Of a stretch of DNA of 64,000 nucleotides, positions 51,379 through 61,101 are shown piece after piece. A program made the position numbers and the translations under genes. The notes beneath the pieces were generated by a model that saw only the letters and a list, made by a program, of their open reading frames with translations, made no database searches and was not told where the DNA came from. The stretch comes from Flavobacterium sp. BFFFF1 (GTDB lineage Bacteria > Bacteroidota > Bacteroidia > Flavobacteriales > Flavobacteriaceae). Every line of letters starts with the position of its first letter. Position 1 is the first letter of the stretch. The stretch lies in NCBI RefSeq assembly GCF_002256285.1, contig NZ_NKJE01000019.1:1-64000 (forward strand), written 5' to 3'.

Positions 51379-52725
51379 ATGTTTAAAAAAATACTAATAG
51401 CAAATCGTGGTGAGATTGCACTTCGTGTCATCAGGACCTGCAGGGAAATGGGTATCAAGACGGTAGCCGTATATTCTACTGCCGATGCAGAGAGCCTTCA
51501 CGTTAAGTTTGCTGATGAAGCGGTCTGTATCGGGCCTCCTCCAAGCAATTTGTCTTACCTTAAAATGTCCAATATTATCGCTGCGGCAGAAATCACCAAT
51601 GCTGATGCGATCCATCCAGGCTATGGCTTCCTTTCAGAGAATGCCAAATTCTCGAAAATCTGTCAGGAGCACGGTATAAAGTTCATCGGGGCCTCTCCTG
51701 AAATGATTGACCGTATGGGTGATAAGGCTTCCGCCAAATCGACTATGATTGCCGCTGGAGTGCCTTGTGTACCCGGTTCAGTCGGGATTTTGGAATCGTA
51801 TGAGCAGGCTTTGCAACTGGCTAAGGAATTCGGTTTTCCAGTCATGCTAAAGGCTACCGCCGGAGGTGGTGGAAAAGGAATGCGTGCGGTTTGGAAAGAA
51901 GAAGATTTGTTGAAAGCCTGGGAAAGTGCGCGTCAGGAATCTGCTGCGGCTTTCGGGAATGATGGCATGTACCTTGAAAAACTGATTGAAGAGCCAAGGC
52001 ATATTGAGATTCAGGTTGTCGGTGATTCTTATGGAAAAGCCTGCCACCTATCGGAAAGGGATTGTTCTGTCCAAAGAAGGCACCAAAAGCTGACGGAAGA
52101 AACACCATCGCCGTTTATGACCGATGAACTTCGTCTCAAAATGGGTGAAGCGGCTGTAAAAGCGGCAGAATATATTAAATATGAAGGTGCCGGAACGGTA
52201 GAATTCCTTGTGGACAAACACCGCAACTTCTATTTCATGGAAATGAATACGCGTATCCAGGTAGAGCACCCAATTACCGAGCAGGTGATTGATTATGACC
52301 TGATCCGTGAGCAGATCTTAGTAGCTGCTGGTGTGCCGATTTCTGGTAAAAACTATTTACCGCAACTGCACGCCATAGAATGCCGCATCAATGCGGAAGA
52401 TCCTTACAACGATTTCCGTCCTTCTCCGGGTAAGATTACGACCTTACACACGCCTGGAGGACACGGTGTCCGTTTGGACACGCATGTGTATTCCGGCTAT
52501 TCTATCCCACCGAACTATGATTCGATGATCGCGAAGTTAATCACGACGGCGCAAACACGCCAGGAAGCCATCAATAAGATGAAAAGGGCGCTGGATGAAT
52601 TCGTAATTGAAGGCATCAAGACGACAATCCCGTTCCACAGGCAGTTGATGGATGATCCAAGATATGTCGCCGGAGATTATACAACGGCGTTTATGGATAC
52701 TTTTAAAATGAACGATCCAGAATAA
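51379..52725 (+). CDS. accC: Biotin carboxylase subunit of acetyl-CoA carboxylase
   Basis: 448 residues from the ATG at 51379 ([17 protein letters not shown]), the near-invariant start of AccC; the upstream 12 codons belong to the A/T-rich spacer. It carboxylates biotin on AccB with bicarbonate and ATP, using an ATP-grasp fold: glycine-rich loop [12 protein letters not shown] near residue 160, metal and catalytic residues in [22 protein letters not shown], and ECRINAEDP. An intrinsic terminator follows 10 bp after the stop. Confidence 0.97.
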   Translation: MFKKILIANRGEIALRVIRTCREMGIKTVAVYSTADAESLHVKFADEAVCIGPPPSNLSYLKMSNIIAAAEITNADAIHPGYGFLSENAKFSKICQEHGIKFIGASPEMIDRMGDKASAKSTMIAAGVPCVPGSVGILESYEQALQLAKEFGFPVMLKATAGGGGKGMRAVWKEEDLLKAWESARQESAAAFGNDGMYLEKLIEEPRHIEIQVVGDSYGKACHLSERDCSVQRRHQKLTEETPSPFMTDELRLKMGEAAVKAAEYIKYEGAGTVEFLVDKHRNFYFMEMNTRIQVEHPITEQVIDYDLIREQILVAAGVPISGKNYLPQLHAIECRINAEDPYNDFRPSPGKITTLHTPGGHGVRLDTHVYSGYSIPPNYDSMIAKLITTAQTRQEAINKMKRALDEFVIEGIKTTIPFHRQLMDDPRYVAGDYTTAFMDTFKMNDPE

Positions 52726-52730
52726 ATAAG

Positions 52731-52757
52731 AAACCCGCTGTAAGGCGGGTTTTTTTA
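52731..52757 (+). terminator. Intrinsic terminator after accC
   Basis: AACCCGC pairs with GCGGGTT, loop TGTAAG, followed by T6. Confidence 0.9.
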
Positions 52758-53074
52758 TCGATTCCATTTGTGGATTATTGTATGATTATTGAACTCTTCG
52801 GCTAAATCGCTACTGGCCTGAGGGATGGAAGCGGCATCCTTTTTTGAGGCACCCTTCGGCCTCGCTCAGGGTGACAACACCGGCGGTCCGGGCGGCGAAA
52901 AAAAGATATAGCGGACAGCCCGACGCTGTTGCACTAGCGATTTATTTTTAGAGAGATCGTTCCGCAACAGGGGCGCGCCCACATTAAAAGCATTCGGTGG
53001 ACAGTAGCAGTTGGCAGTAAAGAAGTCGTCATTACCGTACAAACTGCCTACTGAGACTGAGACTGCCTACTAAC
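52758..53074. repeat. Gap with structured intergenic repeat, copy B, and simple repeats
   Basis: No gene is visible in about 315 bp. From about 52818 it reads GGGATGGAAGCGGCATCCTTTTTT, an inner CACCC...GGGTG hairpin, then GAAAAAAAGATATAGCGGACAGCCCGA; the CCTTTTTT and AAAAAAAG arms can pair. Copy A of this plan is at 846-935. Nearer the peptidase stop, ACTGAGACTGAGACTGCCTACT is a short direct repeat. Confidence 0.55.
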
Positions 53075-54979
53075 TTAAAGCGTCTCTTTTAACCACTTAT
53101 AAAATTCCCGCTGCCATACCATGCCGTTTTGCGGCTTTAACACCCAGTGGTTTTCTTCAGGCAAATACAAGAAACGGCTTTTGATGCCACGAAGCTGTGC
53201 TGCCTGGAATGCTTCCTGCGCCTGGCCGATGGGCACCCGGAAATCCTTACCGCCCTGAATGATCAGAATCGGCTTGTTCCAATTTTGGACAAAATTGGCC
53301 GGATTGAATTCGTTGTAGGTTTTTTGCGCTACGGCATTGTCTTTTTCCCAATACGCACCGCCGAAATCCCAGTTGTTGAAGAACACTTCCTCAGTCGTGC
53401 CGAACATACTTTGGGTATTGAATACGCCGTCGTGCGCGATAAACGTCTTGAAACGGTTGTTGTGGATGCCCGCAAGGTAAAACACAGAGTAACCGCCGTA
53501 GCTCGCGCCTACGCAGCCCAAACGGGACTTGTCAACGTATGGTTCTTTAGCGACATCGTCAATCGCAGCAAGATAGTCTTTCATCACCTGGCCACCCCAG
53601 TCTTTGGAGATTTGCTCATTCCATTCCACACCATGTCCGGGCATGCCGCGGCGGTTTGGCGCGACAACTACATATCCATTGGCGGCCATGAGCTGAAAAT
53701 TCCAGCGGAACGAATAAAATTGCGTCAATGCAGATTGTGGGCCGCCCTGGCAATACAACAGTGTTGGGTATTTTTTAGACGGATCGAAGTTCGGCGGGAG
53801 GATCACCCAAACCAACATTTTTTTGCCATCGGTGGTGGTGACGTATCGTTTTTCCGTTTTGCTTAGGGAGAGTTTCGAATAGACCGCGTCGTTAACATGC
53901 GTCAGTTGTTTCCAGGTTTTCTTCTTCAGGTCAAACGAAAAAATATCTGCAGCATGGTTCATGTCTGTCCTCGTCAGGATGATGTTGTCGCCGGAGAACC
54001 CAACCAAACCTGACACGTCGAAGTTGCCATCGGTTACTTGGTTTACGGTGATTGCGATTTTCGTCAGTCCCGGAAAATTGACTTCGAACAATTGTAATGT
54101 GCCATCAATTGGCGCCTGGAAATACACTTTTTTCCCATCGGGGCTCCAAAGAAAGCTCTCGACAGTACCATCCCAATTCGCAGTAAGGTTTATTTTCATG
54201 CCTTTAAAATCGACGATGATGTCGTTCTTATCGGCTTCATAACCATCGCGTTTCATCTGCAGCCAGCTAAGACTGCCTGAAGGTGAGAATTGCGGTGCAA
54301 CATCATAGCCTAAATTGCCTTCGGTACGGTTGATTGTTTTGCCTGTGGCGAGATTGTATTCGTAGATGTCCGTATTGGTTGAAACGGCGTAGGCTGTTCC
54401 CGATTTCTTCTTGCAGACATACAATATGCTCTTGCCATCCGGCGCCCAGATGTAGTCTTCGTCTCCGCCAAAAGGCTTTTGCGGGGAATCGAACAATTCG
54501 TCCTTCATGATGTCGTAGCCTCCAGCTTCTGCTATTTTGGTTTCCTTATAAAAGACATGGTTGTATTTGCCTTCATTCCAGGTATCCCAATGGCGGTAAT
54601 CGAGGCCGTCGTAAATCTGTACATCCGATTTTTCGAGTTCAGGATAGAAGTCCTTGCCGTGAACGTTTTGCAGTTTCACTTCTTCGCTGTAGATCATATG
54701 TTTTTTATCGGACGAAATGTTCTTGTCGTTTAAAAGTGATTTGTAATCTGTAACTTCTACAGCCGGGCCGCCCGAAACGGGAATACTGTAATATTTCGAA
54801 TTGGATTTATTTTCTTCGACAGATGGGTACGATACTTTGTATATGATGCTTTTGGCGTCCATTGAAATACCGAGTGGCGTCACCCTTCCCAGTTTCCAAA
54901 GGGTTTCCGGTGTCATGACGGATTGTGCAGCGGCAGTTGCGCTCATGATGATCAGCGTTAAGAATAAGATTTTTTTCAT
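53075..54979 (-). CDS. S9-family (prolyl oligopeptidase/DPP-like) secreted peptidase
   Basis: 634 residues with signal peptide MKKILFLTLIIMSATAAAQS. A beta-propeller (about 25-370) precedes the alpha/beta-hydrolase domain with the triad Ser in GCVGASYGGYSVFY, Asp in IQGGKDFRVPIGQ and His in PEENHWVLKPQ. The block TPLGISMDAKSIIYKVSYPSVEENKS at the N-terminus resembles acyl-peptide hydrolase-like S9C enzymes of Bacteroidota. It probably processes peptides in the periplasm. It lies just downstream of the reprolysin-like protease on the same strand but behind that gene's terminator. Confidence 0.92.
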   Translation of the reverse strand: MKKILFLTLIIMSATAAAQSVMTPETLWKLGRVTPLGISMDAKSIIYKVSYPSVEENKSNSKYYSIPVSGGPAVEVTDYKSLLNDKNISSDKKHMIYSEEVKLQNVHGKDFYPELEKSDVQIYDGLDYRHWDTWNEGKYNHVFYKETKIAEAGGYDIMKDELFDSPQKPFGGDEDYIWAPDGKSILYVCKKKSGTAYAVSTNTDIYEYNLATGKTINRTEGNLGYDVAPQFSPSGSLSWLQMKRDGYEADKNDIIVDFKGMKINLTANWDGTVESFLWSPDGKKVYFQAPIDGTLQLFEVNFPGLTKIAITVNQVTDGNFDVSGLVGFSGDNIILTRTDMNHAADIFSFDLKKKTWKQLTHVNDAVYSKLSLSKTEKRYVTTTDGKKMLVWVILPPNFDPSKKYPTLLYCQGGPQSALTQFYSFRWNFQLMAANGYVVVAPNRRGMPGHGVEWNEQISKDWGGQVMKDYLAAIDDVAKEPYVDKSRLGCVGASYGGYSVFYLAGIHNNRFKTFIAHDGVFNTQSMFGTTEEVFFNNWDFGGAYWEKDNAVAQKTYNEFNPANFVQNWNKPILIIQGGKDFRVPIGQAQEAFQAAQLRGIKSRFLYLPEENHWVLKPQNGMVWQREFYKWLKETL

Positions 54980-55020
54980 TTTGAAGTTGTTTTCAGGGTC
55001 TAAAAGTAACGATTTATTCC

Positions 55021-55052
55021 AAAAAAAAAGCCGCCCCGAAGGACAGCCTTTT
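55021..55052 (-). terminator. Intrinsic terminator after the reprolysin-like protease
   Basis: On the minus strand AAGGCTGTCC and GGGCGGCTT pair around TTCG and are followed by T7, 20 bp past the stop. Confidence 0.75.
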
Positions 55053-55070
55053 CATTTTTAACCCAACCTA

Positions 55071-58000
55071 TTATTGTTTTACAAACCTTTTTACAGTTGT
55101 TTTTCCTTCGTTGCTCACTTCAAGCAGGTACGTTCCGGTATTGATGTTAGAAACATTGATCGTCCCGTTCTCAATTTTTCCCTGAGCTACTAGTTGCCCC
55201 AACGTATTGATAACGCGGAAATCTGAGCCTTCTTTTACATTAGAAACATTCAATTGACCGCCTGTAACCGGATTAGGGTACAAGCTCATCGTCACTGATG
55301 GCGCGTCATTCATTTCAATTTCTTTAGCCGTAGAAGTGATGTTTATGGTGTAATCTTCCACCTGCCCATAAGAGAAAGCTTCACAGGCCGTCGGCACACC
55401 ACTGTACTTCATGGAAACCCTCATTCGCGTAGCGCCTAAAGTAGCTGTACCAGGAATGGTAATGCTTCCCGAAGCAGGAGTCGCAGTAGAAGCCGCTTTG
55501 GTAAATACGGTTTCTCCAGCATCTGCAAAATCGCCATCCTGATTGTAATCAATGAAAACTGCATAACCTTCGCTGTAAACAGTGCTGGTCCATGCTGGTG
55601 TAATGGTGATGGTGTAAGCTGTTCCGCGTACGGCACTAGTGGATTGTGCTGTAAAATTCTCATATCCGGCAGTACCTGTAGAGGTGTTACTGATCGTGCC
55701 AAACACCACTTTGCCAATTTTCTCGTCTGCAGTACTGTTCCCCTGTGAGGTACAATATGTGACTGTTCCTGCCAGTGTCGTTACACTGACAGTATTGCTC
55801 GCAGCAGAAACGTTTCCTGCGGCATCTTTGGCTTTAACCGAGAATGTATAGGCTGTTGCAGCAGTAAGTCCGGTAACGGCATAAGACGTTGTGGCTACAG
55901 TGGCTTTTAATGTGGCACCCTGATACACGTCATACCCTGTTACACCCACATTATCTGTGGAAGCGGTCCAACTTAAGTTTGTAGCGGTTTGTGTCGTGCC
56001 TGAAGCGGTCAAGGTTGTTGGCGCTGTTGGTGCTGCAGTATCGGCTGAACCTGCCTGTATGTTTACAGTATAATCTTCAACTTGTCCATAAGAGAATGCC
56101 TCGCATGAAGTTGGGACTGCATTATATTTCATCGATACCCTCATTCTGGTGGCGCCCAAAGTTGCAGTAGCAGGCACTGTAAACGATCCGCTAACCGGCG
56201 TCGTAGTTGATGCTGCCAGGGTCCAAACCTGTTCTCCTGCATCAGCAAAGTCACCGTCTTTGTTATAATCGATCCACACACCATACCCTTCAGGATAAGC
56301 AGTGCTTGTCCATGTCGGCGTTACTGTAATGGTGTAGGCTGTATTTTGAGAAAGATTCGTTGAAACTGCTGTAAAATCAGTATAACCTGTTCCGCCAGTT
56401 GAAGCGTTGTTGATGGTCCCCAGCTGCACGCGTCCGATTAACTCGTCGGCCACGCTGCCGCCTTGTGAAGCACAATATGAAATTACAATCGCAGATGTTG
56501 TTACGTTAACCGTATTGCTTGCAGTCGAAACATTCCCTGCGGCGTCTTTAGCAACCACATAGAAAGAATAAGCTGTTGAAGCGGTCAATCCGGTTACGGC
56601 ATAAGTTGTCGTTGTGACAGATGCTTTAAAAACACCTCCTTGATACACATCATAACCTGTTACACCAACATTATCCGTAGAAGCAGTCCAGGAAAGGTTT
56701 GTCGTTGTTGCGGTTGTTCCTGATGCAACAAGCGATGTGGGTGCAGAAGGCGCCGTGGTATCGGTTACAGGTGCTAAAGTAGTTACATTCGCCGTATTAC
56801 TTACTGCAGAAACATTTCCGGCAGCATCTTTGGCTTTCACGGTAAATGCATACGCAGTTGAAGCGGTTAATCCAGTTACAGCATAAGAAGTAGTGGTTAC
56901 AGAAGCTTTCAATACGCCATTCTGATACACATCATAACCGGTTACTGCAACGTTATCCGTAGATGCAGTCCAGGAAAGATTAGTCGTGGTCTGTGTGGTT
57001 CCTGATGCAGCCAATGCGGTTGGCGCAGTTGGTGCAGTGGTATCAGTTGAACCAGCAGTTATGGTAAAGTTTGTATTCGATACATCAAAGAATATGTGGT
57101 TCGTTCCTTTGATCATGATCCTGTTTGTCGTGCCCGGAGTGTTTGGAATCGTAACAGCCTGTGTGCCGTCGTTTGGTGTAGCAGCCAACAATGTGCTAAA
57201 AGTACTTCCGCCATCTGTAGACAATAAGATGTCAACATTTGCACAGTTTACCCCATTAGCGGTTGTTCCTGCAACAGACCATGTAACGGTTTGCGAAGAA
57301 TTTCCGGCATATGAAACCGCGGTATTTGGTACCGTAACAGCAAATGGTCCGGCAGTTGCATTAACCGTAACAATCATGTCATCACTATTGTTTCCGGACC
57401 CTCCTGCCCTATTGTCACGGACAGTCAGCCTGAAGTTTTGTGTTCTTGCCACAGACGACAGCGCTTCCACGGTCAATTCGCTTCCGGCAGTGGTTGTAGC
57501 ACCGGTTAAGACGGAAGACATTTTTGGGAAGTAACGCACATTGGATGTTGTTGGGTTGTATGAACGGTAGTTTACGCCGCTCGTCTTAGTAGCATTGGGC
57601 GCAGTAGCATTCGTTTGTGAATCAAACTGTTCCCAGCAATAGGTCAAAGCATCGCCATTGGCATCAGTTGCGGAACCTGTAAGCATGAAAGGCGTGCTTT
57701 TAGGAATCGTATAGTCCAATCCGGCGTTAACCACTGGAATTGCATTTCCAGTCGCGGTATTCACCGAACATGTTTTTGCCTTAATGTTGTTAGTAACCTG
57801 TTGGATACTTACCGCATGAAAATACGGGTCAGAATGCGGCTGGATATCCAGCGTCGTAATGCCCGCATAGCCCATAATAGTAGAACCACTTCCAGGCTCC
57901 ATTTGGACACCTGTTCCTTCATTGCTGTGTGTAAAGGTATGGTTGGCGCCAAACTGGTGGCCCATTTCGTGTGCTACATAATCTACATCAAAGTTGTCCC

Positions 58001-59015
58001 CGGACGGAATTCCATCTGCCGGCGACGTAAATCCACTTCCTTTTCCGAGCGGCACAGAAGCCGTCGGGTTAGTACAAACGCATCCAATACATCCTGCATT
58101 TCCTCCGCCACCGGATGCACCAAATAAGTGTCCGATATCATAGTTGGCATTGCCAATATTGTTCGTCAATGCAGTCTGTAATTCCTGGTTCCATGCGCCT
58201 CCCGACCCTGCAGTAGCAGCAGAATAAGGGTCTGTAGAAGCGCTGGTATAAATTACGGTATCGGTATTTGCAATCAACACCATTCTTGCTGAAAAATCCT
58301 TTTCGAAAATACCGTTGACACGTGTCATCGTGTTGTTAATGGCTGCCAAAGCCAATGCTTTTGTTCCGCCGAAATAGGCAGTATATTCTCCTGTTACTGA
58401 CATTGCGAGACGGAACGTCCTCAAAAGTGCATCGTCGGCATTAGGTCTTAAGGCTGAAGGTGATGCCATGTCTTTCGATACCTTATCGATCAGCCGGCAC
58501 TCAAACTTTGTCAGCGAGGCGATTTTGTCTGATTTGCGATAAACCGCATACGAACTTAAGTCTTTTGTATACGGCTCAATAAAGGTCGCAGATTTATCCG
58601 CGTAAAGCACCATACTCTCAAACCCCAGTGGAGAGATACTGAAATAGGCCGTCGTGGAAGAATCCGTCATGCTGATCCCGATATAGGATTTAATGTCAGG
58701 ATATTTTGCCTCCAGCGCAGGATCCATGTTGGAATTCAGGAAGACCTTAAATTGCTCCATCTTCCCATTGGCATCGGGAATGGCAATCAGGACTCCGGAC
58801 TGGTTGCCGGCTTTTCTCGCTACAGCACCAGATAAAGAATTTTTTAATCGGTTTACATCTAGCGAAAACAACCTGGGATTAATCAGGTTTGTCTTGTTTT
58901 CAGCGATAACCGCATCAGCTTTCCGAATTGTGTTTTCCCAGACATTCTGACCTGACTGTGCAAACGAAAAACTGGAGATTGCCAGAAAAGCAATCGAGAG
59001 TAGTTTGTTTTTCAT
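55071..59015 (-). CDS. Reprolysin-like metalloprotease with Fn3 and GEVED modules and T9SS sorting domain
   Basis: 1314 residues. Signal peptide MKNKLLSIAFLAISSFSFAQ, a propeptide to about residue 190, then a metzincin catalytic domain with HEMGHQFGANH at 349-359 (HExxHxxGxxH zinc site). After Ig-like segments come two fibronectin III modules (from about 655), a GEVED module (WIDYNKDGDFADAGEQVW ... GQVEDY), a third Fn3, a second GEVED, and a type A T9SS sorting domain (LYPNPVTGGQLNVSN ... GTYLLEVSNEGKTTVKRFVKQ). The protein is therefore expected to cross the outer membrane by the type IX system and act on external protein. The repeated modules are nearly identical, a sign of recent internal duplication. 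Confidence 0.93.
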   Translation of the reverse strand: MKNKLLSIAFLAISSFSFAQSGQNVWENTIRKADAVIAENKTNLINPRLFSLDVNRLKNSLSGAVARKAGNQSGVLIAIPDANGKMEQFKVFLNSNMDPALEAKYPDIKSYIGISMTDSSTTAYFSISPLGFESMVLYADKSATFIEPYTKDLSSYAVYRKSDKIASLTKFECRLIDKVSKDMASPSALRPNADDALLRTFRLAMSVTGEYTAYFGGTKALALAAINNTMTRVNGIFEKDFSARMVLIANTDTVIYTSASTDPYSAATAGSGGAWNQELQTALTNNIGNANYDIGHLFGASGGGGNAGCIGCVCTNPTASVPLGKGSGFTSPADGIPSGDNFDVDYVAHEMGHQFGANHTFTHSNEGTGVQMEPGSGSTIMGYAGITTLDIQPHSDPYFHAVSIQQVTNNIKAKTCSVNTATGNAIPVVNAGLDYTIPKSTPFMLTGSATDANGDALTYCWEQFDSQTNATAPNATKTSGVNYRSYNPTTSNVRYFPKMSSVLTGATTTAGSELTVEALSSVARTQNFRLTVRDNRAGGSGNNSDDMIVTVNATAGPFAVTVPNTAVSYAGNSSQTVTWSVAGTTANGVNCANVDILLSTDGGSTFSTLLAATPNDGTQAVTIPNTPGTTNRIMIKGTNHIFFDVSNTNFTITAGSTDTTAPTAPTALAASGTTQTTTNLSWTASTDNVAVTGYDVYQNGVLKASVTTTSYAVTGLTASTAYAFTVKAKDAAGNVSAVSNTANVTTLAPVTDTTAPSAPTSLVASGTTATTTNLSWTASTDNVGVTGYDVYQGGVFKASVTTTTYAVTGLTASTAYSFYVVAKDAAGNVSTASNTVNVTTSAIVISYCASQGGSVADELIGRVQLGTINNASTGGTGYTDFTAVSTNLSQNTAYTITVTPTWTSTAYPEGYGVWIDYNKDGDFADAGEQVWTLAASTTTPVSGSFTVPATATLGATRMRVSMKYNAVPTSCEAFSYGQVEDYTVNIQAGSADTAAPTAPTTLTASGTTQTATNLSWTASTDNVGVTGYDVYQGATLKATVATTSYAVTGLTAATAYTFSVKAKDAAGNVSAASNTVSVTTLAGTVTYCTSQGNSTADEKIGKVVFGTISNTSTGTAGYENFTAQSTSAVRGTAYTITITPAWTSTVYSEGYAVFIDYNQDGDFADAGETVFTKAASTATPASGSITIPGTATLGATRMRVSMKYSGVPTACEAFSYGQVEDYTINITSTAKEIEMNDAPSVTMSLYPNPVTGGQLNVSNVKEGSDFRVINTLGQLVAQGKIENGTINVSNINTGTYLLEVSNEGKTTVKRFVKQ

Positions 59016-59061
59016 AAATATTTTAGTTTAGGTTTGGGGTATTAGTAAAAATTTAACAACC

Positions 59062-59069
59062 CAAATATA
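59062..59069 (-). promoter_or_regulatory. Promoter -7 element TATATTTG for the reprolysin-like protease
   Basis: Minus-strand TATATTTGG fits TAnnTTTG, 46 bp before the start; a TTTG lies 22 bp further upstream. Confidence 0.45.
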
Positions 59070-59234
59070 AAATATTAAACCATTCTCGAGACAAATTTTA
59101 TAACAAAATTTTCAACAAACGTTACTAATTTAACAATTGTGCCGTGTCTATTGGTTTTTACAATGTTATTTTTTACCTGCATTTGTTTTTATACCGAAAG
59201 CAAAAAAGCTATTTTTATAAAAATTTTCACCCTT

Positions 59235-60347
59235 ATGGATTTAAGCTTCTGGGAGCGCAGCACTTGGTTTGGCGAAGTGGATTATACCATCGTCGGCAGC
59301 GGCATTGTTGGACTTCATGCCGCATTGAGGCTGCGGGAACGCTTTCCCGAATCCAAAATTCTAATTTTAGAGAAGGGTATGCTTCCACAGGGTGCAAGTA
59401 CAAAAAACGCCGGATTTGCCTGTTTCGGCAGCCTTTCGGAAATCATTGATGACCTCAAGATACACACGGAAGAAGAAGTCGTCAGCCTAATTCAAAAAAG
59501 ATGGTGCGGTTTACAATTGCTCCGTAAAAGGCTGGGCGACTCCATTATCGACTTCAGGCCTTTTGGAGGGTATGAACTGTTTTTAAAGGATGATGACACT
59601 AGCTTCAATGAAGCACAAACCCGTATGCCTTTTATAAATGAAATTTTGAAACCCATTTTCAAGTCGGCCGTTTTTACAAAGGAAGTCGATCGCTTCGGAT
59701 TCCGGCAAACCAATGCGTATTTGTTCTTCAATCCATATGAGGCGCAGCTTGACACTGGAAAAATGATGCAGGCTTTATTAAGAGCAGCTATTGCTGAAAA
59801 TATTCTCATCCTGAACCAGCAAACCGTAACCTCTTATCATGAATCTTCTGGAGGTGTTGAAGTCACATTGGGAGATTTCAGCTTTCGCACCAAAAAATTG
59901 TTGTTCGCCACAAACGGATTCGCGTCCGAAATTACCGAAGGCGCCGTGAAACCTGCGCGCGCACAGGTTCTTATTACCAAGCCGATTCCAGGCCTGGATA
60001 TCCGCGGCACATTCCACCTGGACAAAGGATATTACTATTTCAGGAACATCGGCGAACGCATATTGCTGGGAGGCGGAAGAAACCTCGACTTTGAAGGTGA
60101 AACCACGACCGAATTTGGCCTGACGGAAAAAATACAAAACCGGCTGGAGCAATTATTAAAAGAAGTAATTTTGCCTGGGCACGATTTTGAGATTGAACAC
60201 CGCTGGAGCGGCATTATGGGAATGGGATCCAGTAAAACCCCTATTGTTTCCCAACTGTCAGAACACGTTTACTGCGGCGTCCGTATGGGCGGCATGGGCG
60301 TGGCAATCGGCAGCCTCATTGGAACAGAATTAGCAGACCTGGTATAA
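59235..60347 (+). CDS. FAD-dependent oxidoreductase of the DAO (glycine/D-amino-acid oxidase) fold
   Basis: 370 residues from the ATG at 59235 (MDLSFWERSTWFGEVDYTIVGSGIVGLHAAL); the ORF-track start at 59139 adds an improbable leader. The Rossmann motif GSGIVGLHAALRLRE binds the FAD ADP part, EKGMLPQGASTKNAG is the usual second glycine-rich block of this family, and the C-terminal HRWSGIMGMGSSKTPIVSQL and YCGVRMGGMGVAIGS close the FAD site. Substrate unknown; an amine or imino acid is likely for the family. It is followed 3 bp later by mtgA, so it heads a three-gene operon with peptidoglycan and lipid A enzymes. Confidence 0.88.
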   Translation: MDLSFWERSTWFGEVDYTIVGSGIVGLHAALRLRERFPESKILILEKGMLPQGASTKNAGFACFGSLSEIIDDLKIHTEEEVVSLIQKRWCGLQLLRKRLGDSIIDFRPFGGYELFLKDDDTSFNEAQTRMPFINEILKPIFKSAVFTKEVDRFGFRQTNAYLFFNPYEAQLDTGKMMQALLRAAIAENILILNQQTVTSYHESSGGVEVTLGDFSFRTKKLLFATNGFASEITEGAVKPARAQVLITKPIPGLDIRGTFHLDKGYYYFRNIGERILLGGGRNLDFEGETTTEFGLTEKIQNRLEQLLKEVILPGHDFEIEHRWSGIMGMGSSKTPIVSQLSEHVYCGVRMGGMGVAIGSLIGTELADLV

Positions 60348-60350
60348 TAC

Positions 60351-61100
60351 ATGGCAACAAAAATTACAAAACGAAAACCGGCAAAAGCCAAAGACCATAA
60401 ACCTGTAAAGAAACAAACGCGATTCCGGAAAATCATGCGCCTGTTGTTTAAAGCCATGTTGTGGTTTTTTGGACTTAGCATCTTCTCGGTCATCATTTTT
60501 AAATGGGTGCCGGTGCCTTTTACGCCGTTGATGATCACGCGCAGCATTGAACAAAAATGGAATGGAAAAGAAATGGTCTGCAAGCACGACTGGGTACCCA
60601 TTGAAGACATCTCCATCAATATGCAAAAAGCAGTGATTGCCAGTGAAGATGCAACGTTTATGAAACATAACGGATTCGACTTCAACGCCATGCAAAAAGC
60701 AATGAAAAACAACGAAAAAGGCAAAAGGATTCGCGGCGGCAGTACCATTTCACAGCAAACCGCTAAAAACGTGTTCCTTTGGCAGGGACGCAGTTATATC
60801 CGCAAAGGATTCGAAGCATATTTTACAGTACTGATCGAACTGATTTGGGGCAAAGAACGCATTATGGAAGTTTACCTCAACAGCATAGAGATGGGTGATG
60901 GCATTTATGGCGTAGAGGCTGCTTCGCAATATTGGTACAAGAAAACCGCGCAAAACCTATCCAAACGCGACGCTGCAGGAATTGCGGCCATTCTGCCAAA
61001 TCCACGAAAATTTAAGGCCAGTAATTCCTCTTCAAAAATTGAGTTGCGAAAATCCCGTATCGTACGGCACATGCAATATGTTGGCAAATTAGACTACTAA
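60351..61100 (+). CDS. mtgA: Monofunctional biosynthetic peptidoglycan transglycosylase
   Basis: 249 residues. One N-terminal membrane helix (LLFKAMLWFFGLSIFSVIIF) holds a periplasmic GT51 domain that polymerises lipid II into glycan strands. The five GT51 motifs are readable: ASEDATFMKHNGFD with the catalytic glutamate, RGGSTISQQTAKNVFLW, RKGFEAYFTVLIELIWGKERIMEVYLN with the second glutamate, and GIYGVEAASQYWYKK. No transpeptidase domain follows. It sits 3 bp after the FAD oxidoreductase and 1 bp before lpxR. Confidence 0.95.
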   Translation: MATKITKRKPAKAKDHKPVKKQTRFRKIMRLLFKAMLWFFGLSIFSVIIFKWVPVPFTPLMITRSIEQKWNGKEMVCKHDWVPIEDISINMQKAVIASEDATFMKHNGFDFNAMQKAMKNNEKGKRIRGGSTISQQTAKNVFLWQGRSYIRKGFEAYFTVLIELIWGKERIMEVYLNSIEMGDGIYGVEAASQYWYKKTAQNLSKRDAAGIAAILPNPRKFKASNSSSKIELRKSRIVRHMQYVGKLDY

Positions 61101-61101
61101 G

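Noticed and set aside
56986-57534. 182-residue plus-strand ORF inside the reprolysin-like gene
   Set aside because: Valine- and alanine-rich mirror of the repetitive Fn3/Ig coding region; no independent support.
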